Below, in pieces: positions 55,933 to 64,000 of a stretch of DNA of 64,000 nucleotides. The notes beneath the pieces are model-generated. The model saw only the letters and a list, made by a program, of their open reading frames with translations. It ran no database searches and was not told the origin of the DNA. This DNA comes from Silene conica. Its lineage: Eukaryota > Streptophyta > Magnoliopsida > Caryophyllales > Caryophyllaceae. Numbering within the stretch: the stretch's first letter is position 1; each line of letters begins with the position of its first letter. Location of the stretch: positions 21,918,247-21,982,246 of the forward strand of contig CM055319.2 in assembly GCA_029255685.2 (NCBI GenBank), given 5' to 3'. Both the position numbers and the translations under genes were made by a program.

Positions 55933-56892
55933 TTCATCTTATTGTTTTATCTAGTAATGTTAATATTTATGACGGGTTAGTAGTTTTGATGTTTACGGAA
56001 AGATATTTTAGGAAGTTACTATTTTTGGAAGTTGCTATATTTAGAAAGTTGCTATTTTGGGTAACCTCGTTGTTGGGAAACTTTCTAAATATAGGAGGTT
56101 TCTAAAAATAGAATGTATACGTGTATTACGAGATTTAGGGAGTTTATTAATTAAATAATATATGTCTAGGTGGAGGGTTCCGCGTGGAACACTTTTAGTA
56201 GCTGTTGCGCACTTGCTGTTATCTGCCGCAGTTCCGAGGTAGGGGAATTACTATGGTTATAATATGGAACATGCTGTTAATATTTGGTGATTACCATGTT
56301 TATCTTATGCTTTAATACAAATGTTATATGAGTTATTCATTTATATCATGCTGTGATACGTTGTGATCGGTGCGGAGTTATTTGGCGTTGGATCGGTGCG
56401 GAGTTTATTTGGCGTTGGATCGGTGCGGAGTTTGTTTGGCGTTGGATCGGTGCGGAGTTTATTTGGTGTTGGATCGGTGCGGAGTTAAGGGATGATTGAT
56501 CCCAATATATATATTATAAGTTTGTTTAATTATTTTTCCTCTACTCAACCTCGTGGTTGACCCTGTGTATTCGTGATCACCTGTGATGAACCAATTTATT
56601 GGGGAGCAGATTGACAGGTGTTGAGACTATGGGAGCTAAGGGAAGGGAGAAGCTTGGATCCGGACCTGCCTAGAGTCTAGTTCACCATAGTAGACTTCAA
56701 TGAGTTGTATTTTATTTCCACAAGACAGTTTTATAATTTTGTTGTATGAACTCGTTCTTTGAGTTAACTTTATTTAATTAAAGTACTGTTTATCTTTCCT
56801 TTGTATCCGCTGCCTCGGGAAACCGAGATGGTAACACCCTTATTTATCTGGGGAGTCCTAGTACAGGCCCTTAAATAAATGGGGGTGTTACA
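54577..56892 (+). repeat. 5' LTR of chromovirus copy 2 (extended form)
   Basis: Starts TGTAACATTCTG, contains a former polypurine tract (TTTTAAGGGGGGAAG at about 54664-54679) and the older LTR start as TATAATACC at 54681, and ends GGGGGTGTTACA. Has (ATT)n at 55880-55932 and five 27-bp units at about 56353-56486. Confidence 0.88.
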
Positions 56893-56895
56893 AAG

Positions 56896-56907
56896 TGGTA
56901 TCAGAGC
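56896..56907 (+). other. Primer binding site of chromovirus copy 2
   Basis: TGGTATCAGAGC, 3 nt after the 5' LTR end; same type as copy 1. Confidence 0.9.
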
Positions 56908-57441
56908 GAACGATCCTCAGGCCTAACTTAATGAACCCAATGAATATAGGCGAGTCTAAATAAAATGAACCCCGGGATAGGACTGTTAGGAGCACACTAA
57001 AGGAAAAGTATGAGTCTGGGTCCCCCTCACACCGAACCATTGGCCCTATCAGTTTTACCCGGGAACCCAGAGTGAATATATGAGAGAAAAAGGGTAGATT
57101 AAGAGATGATGGAAGTGATGGTATACTGTGATAAATATGTTATGAGAACTCTTTGTATATGGGACCGTTTGGAATGGCCAGTGAGGGCATGAACATGAAA
57201 GGGTTTTATTTATATGAATACAAGAAGCGTATATTAATATGGATGCATGAAGTGATTTGAATTATATCAGTAATTACATCATGTCTAGCGATATGCGGTT
57301 ATGTGAATCCCGAGCCATGTTATAGATACATGTTATTCAATCTGTTAGTTATCTATAGACTTTATTGTTTAGGGACTTTAGCCCTAACCCAAATGGGTGC
57401 CCACATGCGTCGGGACTCATTTATTTCCTTTGTATTATAGA

Positions 57442-59667
57442 ATGCCTCCACGAAGAAACAATGTCGCTAACATCACGCAAGAAGAATTGGATCGTTTGAT
57501 AGCCGAGAACGAGGCCCTAAAGGCCAAGCGCATGGATTCCGCAAAAATGAGCACAATTATCGCGAGGCATCACCCTACCCAATTCACTGGGGAGGGGGAA
57601 CCTCATCTGCTGGGAGCTTGGTGCCGGGAATTCATTAATCTGTTCGAGTTGGTGGATTGCCCTGAAGAATTGAGGTTTGACCAAGCAGCCCACTATCCGA
57701 GGGGTATGGCCGGAGACTGGTGGACCGGGAACAAAGGAAAGATCCGAGAGGCAGCTAGAGAGGATGGGACCGAGTTTGTTGCTTGGATCGCATTCAAGAG
57801 GATCTTATATGAAATGTTCCTACCAGAATTCCAGAAAAGTAAGCTGAGAGAGGAGTTTGACACCTTCAGGATGACGGAGGACATGACGGTAGAGACCTAT
57901 TACAGAAAATTTATTCAGTTGGTGAGTTACGTGGGGGACATGGGCTTCGATGATGCCATGCTGGCAATGAAGTTCGAGAGAGGGTTGTCGATCGCTATTA
58001 AGAAGAGACTGATTGCGGCTCCGCCCACCACAGTCCGGGACATCTATTTATGGGCTGGGGCGGCGGAGAGGCTATCAGATATGATTAAGGAAGACAAGAA
58101 GTCAAAATCAGAAAAGAGGAAGGCTGGGGGAGTGACGGAGAGTTCTGGGTCAAAGAAACAAAGCACCAACAAGTATAGTGGGTATTTCAGCAATAATGCT
58201 TCTGGAGGAGTGAGGAATCAGAGTGGGGGTAATCACATGAGTGGGGGTTCCGGCAGTGGGTCGGTTGGGATAGTTTGTTTTGGCTGCGGAAAGAGGGGAC
58301 ACAAGCAGGCAGTTTGTCGCTCTTCTGGAGGGAATCAGTCCGGGGGTTATCGTACGCCTACATCCGGATATCAGGGATCCCGCACTCAGTCCTATGGTAG
58401 CAGTGGCTATCGCACACCCATGTCAAACTATGGTGGAGGTGCGAAGTCTGGAGGGAGCAGCAATTATCAGAGGAACTTCAACAGCAATCAGAATCGCTCA
58501 TATCAAAATCAATACCATGGGAATGGAAGCAATCAGAAGACGGGAGCAGAAGGGAACCAGCAGGCTGGGACATCTAGTGCCAGTCAGAGTGAGGTCAAAT
58601 CCAGTGGCAAGCTCTTTGCCATGGGAAAGCAGGCAGCTAAGGATGATGCTCATGTGGTAACCGGTACTTTTCTTGTAAACTCTAAACCTACCTTCGTACT
58701 TTTCGATTCCGGTGTGACCCATTCTTTTGTATCTAGAGAGCATGTTGGGGTTTTGGGAATTGAGAGGTTTGATTTGGTCGCGGACTCCGTGACCATACCT
58801 TCGGGGGAGTCGATCACCTGTAATAGAGTCTATAGAAGTGTAACCATCAAAATCGGGGAAGCAATTTTCTTTTGTGACCTCATAGAGTTTCCACTGGGGG
58901 GTTTTGAGGTGATCCTAGGGATGGACTGGCTGGGGAAATATAGAGCTTTTATCGACTGTCATCCAAAGAAAATTTCCTTGAAGGGACCTAAGGGAGTGAG
59001 GGTTTCCTACAAGGGATATCGGGTCAAACCTAAAATCAAGTTCATTTCCGTCAATACCCTTAAGTCTGGCTTAAGGAAAGGAGAGAGCCTGATCTTGTGC
59101 CAAATGTGGGATTGCGAGGCTGAGACCCCCAAGACTAGTGAGATACCTGTGGTGCGGGAGTTTGAGGGAGTATTCCGAGACGACGTTCCAGGGTTACCGC
59201 CGAGGAGGGAAGTGGAATTCTCTATTGACCTAAAACCAGGGGCGGGACCAATATCTAAATCACCGTACCGAATGGGACCGAAGGAGATGGAGGAATTGAA
59301 AAAGCAGTTGGATGAACTAGCTGAGAAAGGGTTCATTCGACCCAGTGTGTCGCCCTGGGGAGCACCCGTTTTGTTTGCGAAGAAGAAAGATGGGAGTTTG
59401 AGGCTTTGTGTAGACTATCGCGAGCTGAATAATGTGACCATCAAGAACCGTTATCCTTTGCCGAGAATTGACGACCTGTTCGATCAACTAAGTGGAGCTG
59501 GGGTTTTCTCTAAGATCGACTTGAGATCCGGGTACCACCAGTTGAGAATAAAAGATGAAGATATCCCCAAGACCGCTTTCAGAACGAGGTATGGCCACTA
59601 TGAATTTGTGGTTATGCCATTTGAGTTGACTAACGCTCCAGCTGTGTTTATGGATTTGATGAACTGA
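57442..59667 (+). pseudogene. Chromovirus copy 2 gag, protease and RT up to the first stop
   Basis: The start MPPRRNN at 57442 matches the copy 1 start; an upstream in-frame ATG at 57397 adds leader sequence. Gag is intact through the site where copy 1 has its stop. It has a CCHC knuckle ([14 protein letters not shown]) and protease FDSGVTHSF, where copy 1 has [11 protein letters not shown] runs to PFELTNAP, where copy 1 has PFGLTNAP. It ends at TGA 59665-59667, where copy 1 has CGA (Arg). The protein is otherwise very close to copy 1. Confidence 0.9.
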
Positions 59668-60630
59668 GTCTTTAGCCCATATCTGGATAAGTTCGTGGTG
59701 GTATTCATCGATGATATCCTAGTGTATTCCCAGAATGCGGAAGAGCACGAAGATCATTTGAGAAGAGTACTTCTGACCTTGGAGGAGCATAAGCTCAATG
59801 CTAAGTTGAGAAAGTGTGACTTCTGGTTGGAGAAAGTCGCGTTTCTGGGGCATGTAATTTCCAAGGAAGGGGTATCAGTCGACCCTAGTAAGATTGAGGC
59901 TGTGACTAAATGGCAAAGTCCGAAGAATGTGAGTGAGATTCGAAGCTTCCTGGGATTGGCTGGTTATTATCGGAGGTTTGTCAAGGATTTTTTGAGAATA
60001 GCAAAGCCGTTGACGTCGTTAATGAGGAAGGAGAACCGTTTCATCTGGGACGAGAGTTGTGAGAAGGCATTCCTGACCCTTAAGGAACGCCTGACAACAG
60101 CTCCTATCCTTGCTCTGCCGGTCGGGAGTGATAACTTTGAAGTTTATACTGACGCTTCAAAGCATGGGTTGGGTTGCGTGCTAATGCAGAATGGCAGGGT
60201 GATCGCGTATGCTTCTCGCTAACTGAAGACCTACGAAGAAAATTATCCGACTCATGATTTGGAATTGGGAGCAGTGGTCTTTGCACTTAAATTGTGGCGT
60301 CATTACCTTTATGGAGCCACTTTTAAGGTGTTTTCTGATCATAAGAGTCTGAAGTATATTTACACCCAGAAAGAGTTGAACATGAGACAGAGGAGGTGGA
60401 TAGAGTTGATTGGAGACTATGATATGCAGATTGTCTACCACGAAGGCAAGGCGAATGTGGTAGCTGATGCCCTAAGTAGGAAGTCAGTTCATGCTCTGAG
60501 TTGTGCCAGATTGAGAGTGAGGTTGCACGGCGAACTAAGGGAGATGGGAATTTTCATGATCCGGAAAGGGGATGCTCTTAGTGACTTGACAGTGGAGCCT
60601 CAGTTGTATGGGGAGATTCGGGAGTTGCAA
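59668..60630 (+). pseudogene. Chromovirus copy 2 RT end and RNase H
   Basis: Same frame after the [42 protein letters not shown], then RNase [17 protein letters not shown] second stop, TAA at 60220-60222, replaces a Gln codon (CAG in copy 1). The frame goes on with [17 protein letters not shown] and [13 protein letters not shown] up to the deletion junction. Confidence 0.9.
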
Positions 60631-60776
60631 AGGAGATTCTGGACATGAAGGTGCGAAAGACTCGCAATGGGGAGACGTCTTTGGTAAAAGTTTTGTGGAC
60701 TAATCAAAGCCTAGAGGAAGCTACATGGGAAGCCGAGGCGTCCATGAGAGAGCGTTATCCACATCTGTTTGATTGA
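60631..60776 (+). pseudogene. Chromodomain remnant of chromovirus copy 2
   Basis: After the deletion junction: [18 protein letters not shown], then EEATWEAEASMRERYPHLF and TGA at 60774-60776. It matches the end of copy 1. The integrase zinc finger and catalytic core, about 1.26 kb in copy 1 (15737-17000), are missing, and the junction shifts the frame. Confidence 0.85.
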
Positions 60777-60800
60777 GGTAAGTTATGCGGACGTAACTTT

Positions 60801-60818
60801 TCTTTAAGGGGGATAAAA
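60801..60818 (+). other. Polypurine tract 1 of chromovirus copy 2 (the one used)
   Basis: TCTTTAAGGGGGATAAAA directly before the 3' LTR start TGTAACATT at 60819. Corresponds to PPT1 of copy 1. Confidence 0.75.
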
Positions 60819-63113
60819 TGTAACATTCTGTGGTTTAATTAATGTTTAGAGTCCGCTTAGGTTGGTTGTCCACCTGAGTAGGGTTGAACTTCGGGACGAA
60901 GTTCATTTTAAGGGGGGAAGACTGTAATACCTCGAATTTTCTTTTCGATATCTACGTTTGTGATTATTGTACTTGTTGTGTCGATGGTATTTATATGTTG
61001 TAGGTATTTGTTTAAGTGGTTTTAAAGGGGTTTTGGTGATGTGTGTTCGTAAGGGGAATCGAACTCGAGACCTCATGTGTAGGTATGGGCTTCGGTTGGT
61101 GCGTGTCTTAGCAGCCCACACTTAGTTTTTTTAAAAATCTTTGTCAACCCTAATCATTATGCCGTTATATTAGTATAATTCTATCCTAGCTAAACTACCC
61201 TTATTCAGATATCAAACACCACACATCCCAGCCGTCACAGCAAGGCATAAACACGTAAGCTCACGGTGGTTGTAAGGCTAGCAAGAGACGATCGTTTAAC
61301 TCGTAAAGTAGGTATGTGTAACACTGTTTTAAGCATCTTTCACATCTGCGGTTTGTATGTGTTTCTGGGGCGTGTATGTTGCCTGCCGACTCTGTTTCTT
61401 TTGTGTAAGGTAATCTATGGGTTGTAGGTGTAGTGTCCGACTTTCATCGTGGTCGTGTCAACCACTGTACAACACCGGTATAGGCGGTTTGCAGGCGTCT
61501 GTCGCGGGCCTGTTTCGTTATTTTAAAAACAACGAGTCTGACCAGGTAAAGTTTTCGCTAGTGTCGACACCTTATTTCAGACCGTCGTTGATGGTGGTGG
61601 GAGTAAAGGAGTAGGTGGTGGTCAGATGAGTGTTGGGGTGGTTGTCAGGGTGGTTTCTGGCGGTGGTTACGGTGCCGTATAGGCTGGTTCGTCCTTGTTC
61701 TGATTTAAGTCCTTTTATTTCTTTTATACGGGTCTGGTTGTTGGGGGTGGCACCATCGCTGACTCGGGGGAGGTCGACGCGGTGGTACCACCGTGGTTTG
61801 GTTGTCCTGTGTCAAGGGAGTTTTTGGGTGTCGGTCTTGGGTGGTTGGCTGGTCTAGGTGGCTGTCGACAGGGGCTGTGAGGGAGTCTGGTCGCGTATGG
61901 GGTGGAGTCCCAGTGGGTTTGTGGGGGCTGGTTCACTTCACCGGTGGCCGGCGACCTGGTTGTCAGTGGTCGCCGGAGTTGTTAGTGGTGCTGGGTTCGT
62001 GGGTTGTTGGTGGTTGGTGGTTGTAGGGGTGTTGCGGCCGTGTTAGGAGTATAGCGAACTAGGGTTGTTGTAGGAGTCGGTTCGTGTTAGGAGTATAGTT
62101 CGTTTCTTTTGTTTTATTTCTAATATTATTATTATTATTATTATTATTATTTTCATCTTATTGTTTTATCTAGTAATGTTAATATTTATGACGGGTTAGT
62201 AGTTTTGATGTTTACGGAAAGATATTTTAGGAAGTTACTATTTTTGGAAGTTGCTATATTTAGAAAGTTGCTATTTTGGGTAACCTCGTTGTTGGGAAAC
62301 TTTCTAAATATAGGAGGTTTCTAAAAATAGAATGTATGCGTGTATTACGAGATTTAGGGAGTTTATTAATTAAATAATATATGTCTAGGTGGAGGGTTCC
62401 GCGTGGAACACTTTTAGTAGCTGTTGCGCACTTGCTGTTATCTGCCGCAGTTCCGAGGTAGGGGAATTACTATGGTTATAATATGGAACATGCTGTTAAT
62501 ATTTGGTGATTACCATGTTTATCTTATGCTTTAATACAAATGTTATATGAGTTATTCATTTATATCATGCTGTGATACGTTGTGATCGGTGCGGAGTTAT
62601 TTGGCGTTGGATCGGTGCGGAGTTTATTTGGCGTTGGATTGGTGCGGAGTTTATTTGGCGTTGGATCGGTGCGGAGTTTATTTGGTGTTGGATCGGTGCG
62701 GAGTTAAGGGATGATTGATCCCAATATATATATATTATAAGTTTGTTTAATTATTTTTCCTCTACTCAACCTCGTGGTTGACCCTGTGTATTCGTGATCA
62801 CCTGTGATGAACCAATTTATTGGGGAGCAGATTGACAGGTGTTGAAACTATGGGAGCTAAGGGAAGGGAGAAGCTTGGATCCGGACCTGCCTAGAGTCTA
62901 GTTCACCATAGTAGACTTTCATGAGTTGTATTTTACTTCCACAAGACAGTTTTATAATTTGGTTGTATGAACTCGTTCTTTGAGTTAACTTTATTTAATT
63001 AAAGTACTGTTTATCTTTCCTTTGTATCCGCTGCCTCGGGAAACCGAGATGGTAGCACCCTTATTTATCTAGGGAGTTCTAGTATAGGCCCTTAAATAAA
63101 TGGGGGTGTTACA
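60819..63113 (+). repeat. 3' LTR of chromovirus copy 2 (extended form)
   Basis: Matches 54577-56892 closely. It keeps PPT2 (about 60906-60922) and the inner LTR start TGTAATACC at 60923 intact. The (ATT)n run at 62122-62151 is clearly shorter than in the 5' LTR. 27-bp repeat units are at about 62580-62706. Confidence 0.9.
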
Positions 63114-63429
63114 TCATCCTTCCTACTACTTGCCCCCTGAGGGTGGATATGTGCCCCCTGAGGGACGTTACTATGAGGAGATTCATGTTGCTCCAGGCTA
63201 CTACTCTAGCCCGATTTTTCCCCCAAATGTGTGTAGAGATGGGGACTTAGGCCCTCCAGGGCATCCATCTTCCCGTGGTATGGTTGGTGATCCCGGAGCT
63301 AGTGGCTCGCATGCTTCACCTTTTCGCGATGTCTTGAACAACCCGGACGACTATATGCAAGTGGATGCAAGTGGTGATGGAAGCGGCAATGGAGATGGAG
63401 ATGGAGATGGTGATGAGGATGATGATTGA
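63114..63429 (+). pseudogene. Athila third ORF, C-terminal part
   Basis: In phase with part 2 once chromovirus copy 2 is removed. Pro/Tyr/Gly-rich (SYYLPPEGGYVPPEGRYYEE), then DVLNNPDDYMQVDASGDGSG and an acidic Gly/Asp tail (GDGDGDGDEDDD) before TGA 63427-63429. The end looks natural. Confidence 0.75.
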
Positions 63430-64000
63430 CCACCCATAGAGGTGGTAAGTGATGTCTTTGCTCCCGAATCAAAATCCAAAGAAAGTACTCCCTTAATCCA
63501 AATTTCTCTTTAGGTTTGCATTTTTCTTATTCGCATGCATTTAGAGTAGTTAGTTAGCTTAGATAGCTTGTTTTAGTTTCATTTTTATCATTTCACATCA
63601 TTAATGTAATAACATTTAGTTGCATTCATTTATATGCATTAGATTTCCTTTTTGTGAGATATTGTCACATGTAGATTGGATCCATGTAGATTAGAGCATT
63701 TAGTTTTGCATCTTAGTTTAGTTTTTTGTTTTTCATATCTTTTGTTTATTTTTGCTTTTATTGCTTTTAAAAAAATCAAAAATCCAAAAAAATTGAAAAA
63801 CCAAAAACTTCAAAAATATGTTCTTTTCTTTCTGGTTTTCCTCCTCACATTATGCACATAGATAAGTGTGGGGAGGAAGAACCGTTTATTTCAAAACACA
63901 CAAAAACAAGTTGTTTCATTTTCTTAAAAATTTCAAAAAAAGCCAAAAACATGTTTGTTTTCGCTCTTTTTCTTCATTTCCCCCTTGCACTTTGTTCCAT
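63430..64000 (+). other. Athila 3' untranslated region; 3' LTR not reached
   Basis: T-rich and A-rich sequence with a purine tract (GTGTGGGGAGGAAGAAC, about 63866-63882) that could be the polypurine tract. The LTR start TGATGAGC is not found before the window end. Confidence 0.5.

Larger units (their letters stand above)
54577..63113 (+). mobile_element. Chromovirus copy 2, integrase deleted, TSD TCATC
   Basis: LTR retrotransposon of the same family as copy 1, on the plus strand: 5' LTR 54577-56892, PBS 56896-56907, gag-pol from 57442, 3' LTR 60819-63113. TCATC at 54572-54576 and 63114-63118. Two stops interrupt pol, and a deletion at about 60630 removed nearly all the integrase, so it is defective. 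Its LTRs begin at TGTAACATT, 104 bp upstream of the LTR start used by copy 1. Confidence 0.93.
32696..64000 (+). mobile_element. Athila-like Ty3/gypsy retrotransposon, host of four later insertions; 3' LTR outside window
   Basis: The 5' LTR is 32696-34374, followed by a tRNA-Asp PBS, gag and protease, RT/RNase H, integrase, then a third ORF downstream of pol as in Athila elements. The 3' LTR has not been reached by 64000. The element is inserted in the Helitron RPA region. Its coding frame is cut by a solo LTR (36320-38402), a hAT-like MITE (39869-40550), a copia element (45282-54202) and a chromovirus (54577-63113), all with target duplications. It also carries several stops and frameshifts of its own. 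Confidence 0.9.

Overview
This is nuclear DNA from a flowering plant, most likely a eudicot. It has intron-bearing host genes, plant families of LTR retrotransposons (Athila-like and chromovirus Ty3/gypsy, Ty1/copia), a plant-type Helitron coding for Rep, helicase and RPA, and CACTA, hAT-like and Stowaway-like elements. The species cannot be named from sequence alone. Only one host gene is present: the 3' part of a bHLH162-like transcription factor (exons 443-772 and 3507-3566, + strand). All other coding capacity belongs to mobile elements or to gene fragments carried by them.

Left part (1-11993). The 2.7 kb intron of the bHLH gene holds a long-TIR MITE (823-1210) and a non-autonomous CACTA element (1216-2603, 3-bp TSD CGT). 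The CACTA element itself contains two Stowaway-like MITEs, a tRNA-like segment and a 61-bp tandem repeat. Next come a Helitron-type terminus (4128), two sibling MITEs (4855-5095, 5168-5427), a broken retroelement ORF (6021-7175, -), a 63-bp tandem repeat with a G-box in each unit (7354-7542), a heavily decayed Ty1/copia copy (7725-11105, -) and an unclassified repeat (11106-11993).

Middle part (11994-32695). A Helitron lies on the minus strand. Its 3' end (hairpin plus CTAG, followed by T) is at 11994. It carries a Y2-HUH Rep and PIF1-like helicase (23633-28215) and an RPA1-like gene (31559-32662). On the opposite strand it carries captured host exons, including an OSCA/CSC1-like channel fragment with its intron (30036-30580). 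A nearly intact chromovirus (13297-22881, -, TSD TTTTG) sits inside it. The 5' end of the Helitron is not seen, because an Athila-like element has inserted within the RPA gene.

Right part (32696-64000). An Athila-like Ty3/gypsy element (+) runs past the window end. It has a 1.68 kb 5' LTR, a tRNA-Asp PBS, gag, protease, RT/RNase H, integrase and a third ORF in the env-like position. Four later insertions split it: a 2.08 kb solo LTR (36320-38402, TSD CCTCA), a hAT-like MITE (39869-40550, TSD ACCAAGAG), a Ty1/copia element on the minus strand (45282-54202, TSD TGCCC) and a second chromovirus on the plus strand (54577-63113, TSD TCATC). Removing each insertion with one TSD copy brings the Athila reading frame back exactly in phase at all four sites, which supports the deduced boundaries. 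A Stowaway MITE is present in only one LTR of that copia element, giving a further nesting level.

The observations most worth following up are: the chromovirus family carries two polypurine tracts, and different copies used different ones, moving the LTR start by 104 bp; its copies have different U3 regions but nearly the same coding region; and the Athila element has two arrays of CCGG-rich imperfect palindromes, one just upstream of the LTR TATA box and one just upstream of the third ORF.
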